Part shown: piece by piece, positions 48,098-56,519 of the stretch
Position numbering within the stretch: the first letter of the stretch is position 1
Layout of the letters: each line of letters starts with the position of its first letter
Assembly: GCA_963702995.1 (NCBI GenBank)
Contig: OY969783.1
Span: 1,674,001 to 1,738,000 of the forward strand
Source of the DNA: MFD04580-c1 sp963702995
GTDB taxonomy: Bacteria > Planctomycetota > Phycisphaerae > Tepidisphaerales > Tepidisphaeraceae
Length of the DNA: 64,000 nt
Direction: 5' to 3'
Notes under the pieces: generated by a model
Told to the model about the DNA's origin: nothing
The model's input: only the letters and a program-made list of their open reading frames with translations
Database searches by the model: none
Translations under genes and position numbers: made by a program

Positions 48098-49263
48098 ACT
48101 GGTTCAACGGCATGAGCTTCGTCGCGGTGAAGATGCTCGTCGGCGATCGGCTCAAATACCTGAGCCTCGTCGCGGGCCTCTCGTTCGCCGCCCTTCTCGT
48201 CACCCAGCAGGCGTCGATCTTCAGCGGGTACGCGAAGCGGACCGGCTCGTGGATCCGCGATACGCGCATGGCCGACCTCTGGGTGATGGACGAGCAGGCG
48301 GAGTTCACCGAGGCCAACAAGCCGCTGATCGACACGGCGCTGACGCGCGTCCGCGGCGTGGACGGGGTGATGTGGGCCATGCCGATCTACAAGGGGTACC
48401 TCAAGGCGCGCCTGCCCGACGGAACAACGGTCACGGTGCGGCTGATCGGGCTCGATGACGCGACGCTGATGGGCGCTCCGCCGAGAATGGTGGAGGGGTC
48501 GCTGGCCGACCTGCGGGCCGACCGGGCGGTCATTATCAATGCCGAACAGGCCAAGGATTCGCTTCGGCTCGGGCGGACGAGTGGGCATCGGCCGCTGGCG
48601 GTGGGTGATCGGTTCAGCATCAACGACCACGAGGCCGTCGTCGCCGGGACCTATTCGGCGACCCCGGAATTCTTCTGGGAGCCGGTCCTCTACACGACCT
48701 ACAGCCGCGCCCTCGGCATGGCGCCGCGGGAACGCAAGGTCCTCTCTTACATCCTGTTGAAAGTCCGTGACGGCCAGTCGATCGCGGCGGTGGCCGCCCG
48801 CGTCAACGCCCTGCCGGGGCTCAAGGCGCTGACGGGGGACGAATTTGAGTCGGAGACGATGGGGTATGTGCTGAAGAAGACGGGGATCCTGATCAACTTC
48901 GGCATCACCATCGCTCTTGGGTTCGTGATCGGGGTATTGGTCGCCGGGCAGACGCTCTACACCTTCGTGCTGGACCACTTGCGCCACTTCGCGGCGCTAA
49001 AGGCGATGGGGGCGGGGAACTGGATGCTGATCCGGATGGTGGCGATCCAGGTGATTGTGGTCGGCGCGCTGGGGTATGGCATCGGGCTGGGGGGCGCGAG
49101 CATCACGGGCTTGTTTTTCGCCAGCGGAGGGCTCGCGTTCCAGATGCCGTGGCAGGTGCCGGTGTTTGGCGGTGTGGCGATCCTGGGGTGCTGTCTCACC
49201 GCGGGCGGGATCAGCCTGTTGCGCGTTCTGAGGCTGGAGCCGGCGATCGTCTTCAAGGCGTAA
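48094..49263 (+). CDS. DevC-like ABC exporter permease 2
   Basis: 389 residues with the same topology as permease 1: one N-terminal helix (YLSLVAGLSFAALLVTQQAS), a periplasmic domain, and three C-terminal helices (INFGITIALGFVIGVLVAGQ, IQVIVVGALGYGIGLGGASI, FGGVAILGCCLTAGGISLLR). FAALKAMGAGNW is the probable contact loop to the ATPase. Divergence in the periplasmic domain is much greater than in the helices, as expected if the two subunits form a heterodimer or serve different substrates. The ATPase gene follows after 41 bp. Confidence 0.88.
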   Translation: MNWFNGMSFVAVKMLVGDRLKYLSLVAGLSFAALLVTQQASIFSGYAKRTGSWIRDTRMADLWVMDEQAEFTEANKPLIDTALTRVRGVDGVMWAMPIYKGYLKARLPDGTTVTVRLIGLDDATLMGAPPRMVEGSLADLRADRAVIINAEQAKDSLRLGRTSGHRPLAVGDRFSINDHEAVVAGTYSATPEFFWEPVLYTTYSRALGMAPRERKVLSYILLKVRDGQSIAAVAARVNALPGLKALTGDEFESETMGYVLKKTGILINFGITIALGFVIGVLVAGQTLYTFVLDHLRHFAALKAMGAGNWMLIRMVAIQVIVVGALGYGIGLGGASITGLFFASGGLAFQMPWQVPVFGGVAILGCCLTAGGISLLRVLRLEPAIVFKA

Positions 49264-49304
49264 CCGTCGCGGCCGCGTTCGGGAGGGTTTTCGAAGGAAC
49301 TGCG

Positions 49305-50075
49305 ATGACATCGACACTTACTGTCAAAAGCGCCGTGCCGCGAACGGTCTATCAGCCGCCGAGCGACAGCGACCGGGACAAGCTGGCGGTCTATTGCCGC
49401 GGGGTCGTCAAGACGTACAGCACCGGTTCGACGCAGGTCTTCGCGCTGCGGGGGATTGACCTGGATGTGAACGCGGGCGAGCTGATGATGCTCGTCGGCC
49501 CCAGCGGCTGCGGAAAGACAACGCTGATCTCGGTCATCGCCGGGATCCTGGAGCAGAACGAAGGGGAATGCCGGGTTTTCGGGCACGACTTCAAGCACAT
49601 GGGCGCGTCGGCCAAGACGCGCTATCGCGGCGAGACGATCGGCTTCGTCTTTCAGCAGTTCAACCTGCTGCCGAGCCTGACGGCCGCCGAGAACGTCTCC
49701 GTCCCGTTGTTGATCAACGGCATGAAGCGAAAGCTGGCGGTCGAGCAGGCGAGCGAGATGCTGAATCGCGTGGGGCTGGGCGATCGGGTGACATCGCTTC
49801 CGTCGCAGTTGTCCGGCGGCCAGCAGCAGCGGGTGGCGATCGCCCGGGCGCTGGTCCATGGCCCGAAATTGCTGGTATGCGACGAGCCGACCAGCGCGCT
49901 GGACGCCGACACCGGCCACAAGGTGATGGAGTTGCTGCGGTCGGTCGCGCTGGGCCAGGGGCGCGCCCTGGTGATCGTCACCCACGACGCCCGCATCTTC
50001 AGCTTCGGCGACCGGATCGCGAAGATGAATGACGGGCATGTGGAGAAAGTGGTTCGATCGGCGAATGAGCTCTAG
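49305..50075 (+). CDS. ABC exporter ATP-binding protein (LolD/MacB/DevA type)
   Basis: 256 residues. Walker A GPSGCGKTT, Q-loop FVFQQFNLLPSLTAAENV, signature LSGGQQQRVAIARAL, Walker B LLVCDEPTSALD and H-loop VIVTHD are intact. The preceding 40 residues are a short extension. It powers the two DevC-like permeases upstream; a single ATPase gene for two permease genes fits a heterodimeric or shared-ATPase exporter. GAAGGAA precedes the ATG at 49305. The adaptor gene follows after a 400-bp repeat block. Confidence 0.92.
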   Translation: MTSTLTVKSAVPRTVYQPPSDSDRDKLAVYCRGVVKTYSTGSTQVFALRGIDLDVNAGELMMLVGPSGCGKTTLISVIAGILEQNEGECRVFGHDFKHMGASAKTRYRGETIGFVFQQFNLLPSLTAAENVSVPLLINGMKRKLAVEQASEMLNRVGLGDRVTSLPSQLSGGQQQRVAIARALVHGPKLLVCDEPTSALDADTGHKVMELLRSVALGQGRALVIVTHDARIFSFGDRIAKMNDGHVEKVVRSANEL

Positions 50076-50079
50076 GTGG

Positions 50080-50246
50080 GGGGTAAGAAGAAAATCCGAA
50101 ATCCGAAACCCGAAGGAAGAATACAAAAAAGCGAAGGAAGGAACCGAGCAAAAAAAGCAAGGGAATACGTCGTGCGATTGCTTTCTTTTTTTCTTAATTC
50201 GTCTTGTTGTCGTTTCTTTCGGATTTCGTGCTTCGGATTTTGGATT
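50080..50246. repeat. AATCCGAA-arm inverted repeat, tandem unit 1
   Basis: GTAAGAAGAAAATCCGAAAT on the left, TTTCGGATTTCGTGCTTCGG on the right, purine-rich and pyrimidine-rich middle. An almost identical unit follows at 50268: the direct-repeat period is 188 bp. Confidence 0.8.
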
Positions 50247-50267
50247 AACTTTCCGAACGAAGCGATG

Positions 50268-50445
50268 GGGGTAAGAAGAAAATCCGAAATCCGAAACCCG
50301 AAGGAAGAATACAAAAAAGCGAAGGAAGAAACCGAGCAAAAAAGCAAGGGAATACGTCGTGCGATTGCTTCCGGCGATTAGTTTCCCCTTTTCTTAATTC
50401 GTCTTGTTGTCGTTTCTCTCGGATTTCGTGCTCCGGATTTTGGAT
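50268..50445. repeat. AATCCGAA-arm inverted repeat, tandem unit 2
   Basis: Second unit of the tandem pair. It matches unit 1 closely except for a small insertion (CCGGCGATTAGTTTCCCC region near 50370). It separates the ATPase gene from the adaptor gene of the same export locus. Confidence 0.8.
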
Positions 50446-50486
50446 CTGTCTTCCCCAAAGCTCCGTACCGCAAAAGGTGACTTGTC

Positions 50487-51614
50487 ATGATACGAAAACT
50501 CATCATCCCCTTCTTCGCCCTTCTGGGCGTCGTGGCGGCGATCATCACAGTGGTGAAAGGGAATCGGCCGGCGCCGGTGTCTGTTCCGGTGGCCGAGCCT
50601 TCGCGTGCTCCTTTCGAGTCTTACATTGCCGGCGCCGGGATCATTGAAGCCAGCACCGAGAACATCCAGGTGGGCGCCGTCATCTCGGGCGTCATCACCG
50701 ACGTCTACGTCAAGGTCGGGTCGGAGGTGAAAAAAGGGGACGCTCTGTTCAAGACCGATGACCGCGAGCAACAGGCCGAACTTCGCATCCGCCAGGCGGC
50801 GCTGGCTTCGGCGCGGGCCAAGCTGGAGAAGGTCCAGAGCTCCCCGCGGCCGGAGGACGTGCCCGTTTATGAGGCCAAGCTGAACGCGGCACAGGCCGCG
50901 CTCCTCGACGCCCAGGCGCAATGGAAACTGTACGACGGGATCGCGGACGGCCGGGCCGTCAGCCGCGACGAGGTGAACAAGCGTCGCTTCGCCGTGCAGC
51001 TTCAGGAGGCCAACGTCAAGCTCGCCGAGGCCGATTTGTCCGAGCTCAAGGCGGGCGCCTGGAAGCCCGACATCGAGATCGCCAAAGGGGATGTCGCCTC
51101 GGCCGAGGCGCAGCTCAAAGCGACCGAGACCGACATCGAGCGTCGCACCGTCCGGGCGCTGGTCGATGGGACAATCCTCCAGCTCAACGCGCGGCCCGGC
51201 GAGTTCGCCTTCGCGGGCGTCAATCAGACGCCGCTCATGCTCCTGGGGAATACGCAGATTTTGCACGTTCGCGTCGATGTCGATGAGAACGACGCGTGGC
51301 GGCTGGAGCCCGGGGCGCCGGCCGAAGCATTCGTCCGCGGGAACCGAACCCTGCACGCGCCGATCGAATTCGTCCGCGTTGAGCCGTATGTGCTTCCGAA
51401 AAAGTCCCTCACTGGCGACAGCACGGAGCGCGTCGATACGCGGGTGCTGCAGGTGCTCTACCGGTTCAAGCGCAGGGCGCTGCCGGTCTTTGTGGGGCAG
51501 CAGATGGACGTCTTTGTCAAAGCCCCGCCGCTGACGGCCGCCGCGACTCAACCCGCGGCCGCTGCGCCGGCGACGGTCAACGACGCCGGGCCGGCAAACG
51601 GAGGTGCCCGGTGA
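50487..51614 (+). CDS. Periplasmic adaptor of ABC exporter (HlyD/DevB type)
   Basis: 375 residues. N-terminal membrane anchor IPFFALLGVVAAIITVV, a biotinyl-lipoyl half-motif (IQVGAVISGVITDVYVKVGS), then a long helical hairpin (about 95-200: REQQAELRIRQAALASARAK, AKLNAAQAALLDAQAQWKLY). The second half follows as RTVRALVDGTILQLNARPGE, then a beta-barrel domain. It bridges inner-membrane permeases and an outer-membrane channel. AAAGGTGA precedes the ATG. Its stop codon overlaps a GTG at 51611 (GTGA) that opens the next gene's frame. Confidence 0.9.
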   Translation: MIRKLIIPFFALLGVVAAIITVVKGNRPAPVSVPVAEPSRAPFESYIAGAGIIEASTENIQVGAVISGVITDVYVKVGSEVKKGDALFKTDDREQQAELRIRQAALASARAKLEKVQSSPRPEDVPVYEAKLNAAQAALLDAQAQWKLYDGIADGRAVSRDEVNKRRFAVQLQEANVKLAEADLSELKAGAWKPDIEIAKGDVASAEAQLKATETDIERRTVRALVDGTILQLNARPGEFAFAGVNQTPLMLLGNTQILHVRVDVDENDAWRLEPGAPAEAFVRGNRTLHAPIEFVRVEPYVLPKKSLTGDSTERVDTRVLQVLYRFKRRALPVFVGQQMDVFVKAPPLTAAATQPAAAAPATVNDAGPANGGAR

Positions 51615-51701
51615 ACCTGCCAATCGCCCCACTGACGGTGTGCGTGCTCGACGCGCGGACTCCACGACGGCACCGGTCGAAGCTGAATCGGCCGCGTTCC
51701 C

Positions 51702-51726
51702 GTGCCGCCGGTGCCCTCGCCGGCGG
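51702..51726. repeat. Palindromic GTGCCGCCGG repeat, copy 4
   Basis: GTGCCGCCGGTGCCCTCGCC then GGCGG. It lies between the overlapping GTG at 51611 and the lipoprotein ATG at 51770, so it argues that this stretch is not native coding sequence, or is coding sequence altered by insertion. Confidence 0.6.
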
Positions 51727-51769
51727 TCCCGCGGGCCGCCTCGCGCCAGCGCCCAGGGGCGCCGCGCGA

Positions 51770-53359
51770 ATGCTGATCATCAGCCTTTCCGGAGCCGCCG
51801 CCCTGGCCGGATGCATGGTCGGCCCCGATTATCAGCGGCCGGACGTCGCCACCCCCGACCGGTTTGTGACACCGGCGGCGGCCCAACCGACCGGCGACGT
51901 TTTGACGACTGCCCCCACGCGGCCGACAACAACACCGGCCGCCGACATCACGCGCTGGTGGAAGAGCTTCAACGACCCCGAGCTGAACTCTCTGCTTGGC
52001 CGCGCCTACCAGTCGAACCTGGACCTGAAAGTGGCACAGTCGCGGCTGGTCGAGTCGCGGGCGCAGCGGAACATCAGTGCGGCCGGGCTCTATCCCAAGC
52101 TTGATGCGACCGGCTCCTACACCCGCGAGCAAACCAGCGGCAACGGCAGCTTCTTCGGCCCGACGGGTGCGCGAGGCGGATCAGCTTCAGGTTCGGGCGG
52201 CTCAGGCGCGGGAGGGGCCGGAACGGGCGGCGCCGGTGGGGCCGGCTCCGGCGGCGCGAGCATCCCCGCGTTCCCCGCCAATGGGATCGTTCGGCGGTTC
52301 AACCTCTTCCAGGCCGGCTTTGACGCGAGCTGGGAGCTGGACGTTTTCGGCGGCCAGCGCCGCGGCGTGGAAGCGGCCGACGCGGATTCGGCGGCCGCCG
52401 TGGAGGATCGTCGCGCGACGCTCATCAGCGTCTTGGGTGAAGTCGCCCGAAACTACGTGCAGTATCGCGGCCTGCAGCGCCAGATTGCGATCACCCGCGA
52501 CAATCTGAAGAGTGATACCGACACGCTCGCTCTGACTCGGACGCGCTTCGACCGGGGGCTGACGACCTACCTCGACGTTGCCCGCGCCGAAGCGCAGCTT
52601 CAGAGCACGGCCGCCCAGTTGCCGGCGCAGGATACGTCGCTCAAGCAGGCGCTGTTTCAGCTCGGCGTCCTGCTGGGCCAGGAGCCTGCGGCGCTGTCGC
52701 AGGAGCTGGCGGCCGACGCGCCGATCCCGGTCGTCACGTCGGAGATCCCCGCCGGGTTGCCATCGGAGATGCTGCGTCGGCGGCCGGACGTGCGCCGGGC
52801 GGAACGGCAGCTCGCGGCCGCCAATGCGCGGATCGGTGTCGCGGTGGCCGAGCTCTATCCTAAGTTCAGCCTGACGGGGCAACTGGGGCAGCAGAGTGTC
52901 ACCCTGAAACGGTTCGCGGACGCCGGAAGCACGTTTTGGTCGTTCGGCCCGTCGCTCAGTTGGAATCTCTTCGATGCCGGCCGTAACCGGTCCAACATCG
53001 ACGTCTACAAGGCCCGCGAGCAACAGTCGCTCGCGCAATACCGCCAACAGGTGCTGACAAGCCTTCAGGACGTTGACAATGCGCTGACCGCGTACGCGAA
53101 CGAGCGGGCGCGCCACGAAGCCTTGACCCGGGCGGTCTTCTCCAGCCGGGAAGCCTATAACCTCGCGACCGACCGCTACACCAACGGTCTGACGGATTTC
53201 CTCGTCGCGCTCGACGCCCAGCGGTCACTCTTCATCGCCCAGGACCAGCTTGCCCAAAGCGATACGGCGATCGGCACGAGCCTGGTGGCCGTCTACAAGG
53301 CCCTCGGCGGCGGCTGGGAATGGGAGACCGATCAGGGCATCGCCTTCAACGACGACTGA
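51770..53359 (+). CDS. Outer-membrane efflux lipoprotein (NodT/TolC family)
   Basis: The ATG at 51770 gives a short lipoprotein signal with lipobox LAGC (residues 12-15), so this start is preferred over the in-frame GTG at 51611. Mature sequence begins CMVGPDYQRPDV, typical of the NodT group (residues 15-26). Two TolC repeats contain WWKSFNDPELNSLLGRAYQS, GLYPKLDATGSYTRE, LPSEMLRRRPDVRRAERQLA, LYPKFSLTGQLG and SWNLFDAGRNRSNID. A Gly/Ser/Ala-rich loop of about 30 residues after the first strand region is unusual. It forms the exit duct for the adjacent exporter. 529 residues. Confidence 0.9.
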   Translation: MLIISLSGAAALAGCMVGPDYQRPDVATPDRFVTPAAAQPTGDVLTTAPTRPTTTPAADITRWWKSFNDPELNSLLGRAYQSNLDLKVAQSRLVESRAQRNISAAGLYPKLDATGSYTREQTSGNGSFFGPTGARGGSASGSGGSGAGGAGTGGAGGAGSGGASIPAFPANGIVRRFNLFQAGFDASWELDVFGGQRRGVEAADADSAAAVEDRRATLISVLGEVARNYVQYRGLQRQIAITRDNLKSDTDTLALTRTRFDRGLTTYLDVARAEAQLQSTAAQLPAQDTSLKQALFQLGVLLGQEPAALSQELAADAPIPVVTSEIPAGLPSEMLRRRPDVRRAERQLAAANARIGVAVAELYPKFSLTGQLGQQSVTLKRFADAGSTFWSFGPSLSWNLFDAGRNRSNIDVYKAREQQSLAQYRQQVLTSLQDVDNALTAYANERARHEALTRAVFSSREAYNLATDRYTNGLTDFLVALDAQRSLFIAQDQLAQSDTAIGTSLVAVYKALGGGWEWETDQGIAFNDD

Positions 53360-53393
53360 CCTTCCAAGTCGCGACGGGTGAGACCAACCCACC

Positions 53394-53491
53394 AAAAAGG
53401 GGTCTGGAGGTGTTATCCGACTCCCCAGCGCAGAAACACCTCCAGACCCCTTTTCTGATCCCCGGGAGCAGAAACACCTCCAGACCCCTTT
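53394..53491. repeat. Three AAAAGGGGTCTGGAGGTGTT repeats
   Basis: Copies: 53394-53414 (plus), 53433-53455 (minus), 53471-53491 (minus). The first two form a stem of about 20 bp with an 18-base loop. As at 42.2 kb, they lie between convergent genes. Confidence 0.85.
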
Positions 53492-54274
53492 ACCAGGTTC
53501 CGAAGGCTTCGGCGGCCTGGCGGATGGCTTGGTTCACCTGGGAAGGTTGTTCCAGCGGCGACATGTGGCCGGCGCCGCGGATGATCGCGAGGCGGGATCG
53601 GGGGATCGCGCGGCCCATCGCTTCGGCGATCGCGGGGGGCGTGATTTGATCGCCGTCGCCCACCACGACCAATGTCGGGACGGCGATCGACGGGAGGAAG
53701 TTGGTCTGATCCGGGCGGTCGCGCATCGCGATCAGGGCGTTCTCGATGGCGATGGGTGAGCAGGCGAGCGCCATCTCGCGAATCGCCTGTGCGTGCTGGG
53801 GGCGCGTCTCGGCCGCGTTCGGGGCGAGCAGCTTCGGGGTCATCTGGTCGGCGATCGCGACCACGCCTTTGTCGCGAACGAGATCGATCATCTTCTGGCG
53901 GCCCTCGCGCCCTTCTCGTCGTCGGCGGCCGCCTTTGTGTCAAAGAGGATCAGCCCGCGCAGGTCGGTCGCGTTTTTGCGGGCGAAGGCCAGCGCGATAT
54001 AGCCCCCCATTGATAGCCCGCCCAGAATGCACGGCAGCGCCCCCAGCTTCGCCAGCAGGTCGTGGATTCCGTCCGCCTGAGATTCCATGGTGAACGGATC
54101 GGACGAAGTCGATCCGCCAAAGCCGCGAAGGTCGGGGGTAATGACGCGATACCGGTCGCTCAACCCGGACAACTGCCCCGCCCACATCCGCGCGTCAACG
54201 GGGAAGCCATGGATCAGGACCAGCGGCGCCCCGCGGCCGGCCTCGGCGAAGGCGATGTTAGAACCGAGTGCCAT
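53490..54274 (-). CDS. Alpha/beta hydrolase, one frameshift
   Basis: From the ATG at 54274 (an in-frame ATG also exists at 54334): LVLIHGFPVDARMWAGQLSG, then YRVITPDLRGFGGSTSSD and the nucleophile elbow GLSMGGYIAL. The frame shifts near 53907, and MIDLVRDKGVVAIADQMTPK continues the cap region. The acid (VVGDGDQITPP) and catalytic His (GAGHMSPLEQP) follow. About 261 residues, normal for the esterase/haloperoxidase-like group. Substrate unknown. Divergent from the SpoIIE-type phosphatase. Confidence 0.82.
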
Positions 54275-54414
54275 TCTTCGGAGTCTAACTTGCCCATCTG
54301 ACCGAGAGAACGTCTCGAAAGCATTTAACGTCATCCATCTCGCTCATCGCCAGATCCACCTGAACGCCCCGTGAATTCCCTCCCCCGCCCGCTTTTCTTT
54401 TGGCGGATCGCCTC

Positions 54415-54420
54415 TACATT
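54415..54420 (+). promoter_or_regulatory. -10 box of the SpoIIE-type phosphatase gene
   Basis: TACATT lies 9 bases before the ATG at 54430; a weak TTTTCT at 54393-54398 is a possible -35 with a 16-bp spacer. Confidence 0.4.
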
Positions 54421-54429
54421 TGAGCCAGG

Positions 54430-56169
54430 ATGGCTTTGTTCGACCCGGACAATCTTCGGCTGACCGATTTCCTCGACGTGGCGACGCTCCAGGAGATCCA
54501 AGACAACTTCGCGGCCGTCGCGGAGGTGCGCGCTGTCATCACCGATGCTGACGGGCGCATCCTCACCCAGGCGACCCCCACCCAGGAATTTGTCCGACGG
54601 CAACGCGCGCTGGCCGACGGGGCGGCCCAGGCCGAGGCGACGATGGAGCGTGAAGGGGCCGAATATGTCGCCCCCATCATCGTGAACGATCAGCGGCTCG
54701 GGTCTATACGGATGAGCGTCAACGGGGCGGCCGCTCCCGGGGTCGATGAGGTGGAACTGGCCAAACTCGCCGGAAAGTATGGCCTCACCGACGACGATCT
54801 CGAAACGCTCACCGGGCAGATCGGCAAGGCTCGAAGCGCCCGGGCGGCCGCCATCCAGTTCCTCTTCCTGATGGCCAACGCCATCGCCCGGCTCTGTTTC
54901 CAGGAGTTCCAGCTTCGCCAGCGGATCAACGAGCTGACGGCGGTCTACGAAGTGACCATGATGCTCGCCGACGCCCGCGATTTGCAGAAGGTGCTCGACC
55001 GCACCGCCAAGATTGTCTGCGAAGTCATGGAGACCAAGGCCTGTTCGATCCGCCTCATCGACGAGGATCACGACGAGCTCGTCATCAAAGCTGTCTACAA
55101 CCTCTCCGCCCAGTACCTGGCGAAAGGGCCGATCCGCCTGAGCCGCGCGGAGATTGACCGCCTCGCCCTCTCCACGCAGGGCTTCGGCTATGTGGCCAAC
55201 ATGGTGACCGACCCGCGCGTTCAGTACCCGCAGGAATCGTTGCAGGAAGGCATCGTTTCGATGCTTTCGGTCGGGATGCGCTATAAGGGGAAGTCGATCG
55301 GCGTGCTCCGCGTCTACACCGACGAAGAGCAGCGGTTCAGCCCCTTGAAAATCGACTTGTTGAAGGCCGTTGCCGCGCAGGCGTCGGCCGCGATCGAGAA
55401 TGCCCGGCTGCTCACCGAGACGCTGCAGTCGGAGGCCCTGGAGAAGCAGGTCCAGATGGCGGCCGACGTGCAGCAGCGGATGATCCCGCAGACCCCGCCC
55501 GCCCTCCCCGGGATCGAGTTCTCCAGCGTTTATGTGCCCTGCTTCACGCTCGGGGGCGACTTCTACGACTTCATCCCCCTGCCGGCCGACAACCTTGGCC
55601 TGGCGGTCGCCGATGTCAGCGGCAAAGGCGTTCCGGCGAGCTTGATCATGGCCAGCGTTCGCGCCTTCCTGCGGGCGCAGGTGGACAACGTCTACTACCT
55701 CTATGAGGCAATCCGGCGCATCAATTTGATGCTCTGCCGCGATACCAAGCCCGGCGAGTTTGTGACGCTGTTCTACGGCGTGCTCGACGCGACGTCGCTC
55801 CGCTTTACATATTGCAACGCCGGCCACCCGCCGGGGCTGGTGTTGCGGGACGGGGAGCTGATCGAGCTTCAGAGCGACAACATGGTCCTGGGGATCAGCC
55901 CGGACGAGCCGTACGTGCAGAAGTTCATCGATTTTCAAAAGGGTGACTTGCTGCTGCTTTACACCGATGGGCTGCCCGATTCGATGAGCTTCGACATGGA
56001 AACCTTCGGCCGCCAGCGGCTGGTGGAGGCGTTCAGGAAAGCCGGCGCCATCCCCGGCGCCACGGCGGAGTTCGTCGCCCAGCAGATCCTCTGGGAGCTT
56101 CACCGCTTCGTCGGCCTGGGCCTGCGCACGGATGACGTCACCATGATCGTCGCCCGCGTGCTGGAATAA
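54430..56169 (+). CDS. PocR - GAF - PP2C (SpoIIE/RsbU) phosphatase
   Basis: 579 residues, cytoplasmic. The N-terminal 150 residues (LDVATLQEIQDNFAAVAEVR, VITDADGRILTQATP) resemble the PocR ligand-binding domain. A GAF domain spans about 170-330 (LQKVLDRTAKIVCEVMETKA, IGVLRVYTDEEQRFSPLK). The SpoIIE phosphatase domain runs from about 345 to the end: AADVQQRMIPQTPPALPGIE, the metal-binding GGDFYDF, VADVSGKGVPASLIMA, YCNAGHPPGLV, LLLYTDGLPDSM and RTDDVTMIVARV. Such proteins dephosphorylate anti-sigma antagonists in partner-switching stress control. No cognate kinase or antagonist is adjacent. Confidence 0.9.
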   Translation: MALFDPDNLRLTDFLDVATLQEIQDNFAAVAEVRAVITDADGRILTQATPTQEFVRRQRALADGAAQAEATMEREGAEYVAPIIVNDQRLGSIRMSVNGAAAPGVDEVELAKLAGKYGLTDDDLETLTGQIGKARSARAAAIQFLFLMANAIARLCFQEFQLRQRINELTAVYEVTMMLADARDLQKVLDRTAKIVCEVMETKACSIRLIDEDHDELVIKAVYNLSAQYLAKGPIRLSRAEIDRLALSTQGFGYVANMVTDPRVQYPQESLQEGIVSMLSVGMRYKGKSIGVLRVYTDEEQRFSPLKIDLLKAVAAQASAAIENARLLTETLQSEALEKQVQMAADVQQRMIPQTPPALPGIEFSSVYVPCFTLGGDFYDFIPLPADNLGLAVADVSGKGVPASLIMASVRAFLRAQVDNVYYLYEAIRRINLMLCRDTKPGEFVTLFYGVLDATSLRFTYCNAGHPPGLVLRDGELIELQSDNMVLGISPDEPYVQKFIDFQKGDLLLLYTDGLPDSMSFDMETFGRQRLVEAFRKAGAIPGATAEFVAQQILWELHRFVGLGLRTDDVTMIVARVLE

Positions 56170-56177
56170 CCGCTCAA

Positions 56178-56320
56178 ACGAGCCGCGCCCGTAAGGAAGC
56201 GGGCAGTCGCCGTACCCGGCGACTGAGCTGTCGGAGGCGCGGTTGATGCCCGCCCGTGGCCGATCTCTTCCGCCGGGCGCCGGGCAAGCCACCCCCGAGC
56301 CGCGCCCGTAAGGAGACGGT
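56178..56320 (+). repeat. MITE-like element, copy 3 (degenerate)
   Basis: ACGAGCCGCGCCCGTAAGGA at the left, hairpin CAGTCGCCG-tacc-CGGCGACTG at 56204-56225, and a second copy of the terminal motif at 56297-56320 in direct rather than inverted orientation. It fills the gap before the GT9 gene. Confidence 0.65.
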
Positions 56321-56505
56321 CTCAGACCGCTCCGCAGTGCTCCTCGCCGCGAGGGACGTCGCACTGCCACGCGACCCGACCGGTCCGTCACGGACCTCGA
56401 CGAGCTCGGTCGAGTCGTCGCAACTCGGCGGGGAATGACGTTTTCCGCAAGAAAAGGTCGGACCCCGCCGCACCGCGAAGGTGGTTCACCCGCGCCGCCA
56501 TCCGG

Positions 56506-56511
56506 TATACT
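56506..56511 (+). promoter_or_regulatory. -10 box of the GT9 glycosyltransferase gene
   Basis: TATACT lies 8 bases before the ATG at 56520; a weak TTCACC at 56485-56490 is a possible -35 with a 15-bp spacer. Confidence 0.5.
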
Positions 56512-56519
56512 CGCCGGAA

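Noticed and set aside
54331..56391. 686-codon open frame on the minus strand
   Set aside because: Antisense to the SpoIIE-type phosphatase; sequence is His/Asp/Arg-rich with no recognisable domain, a usual by-product of GC-rich coding DNA.
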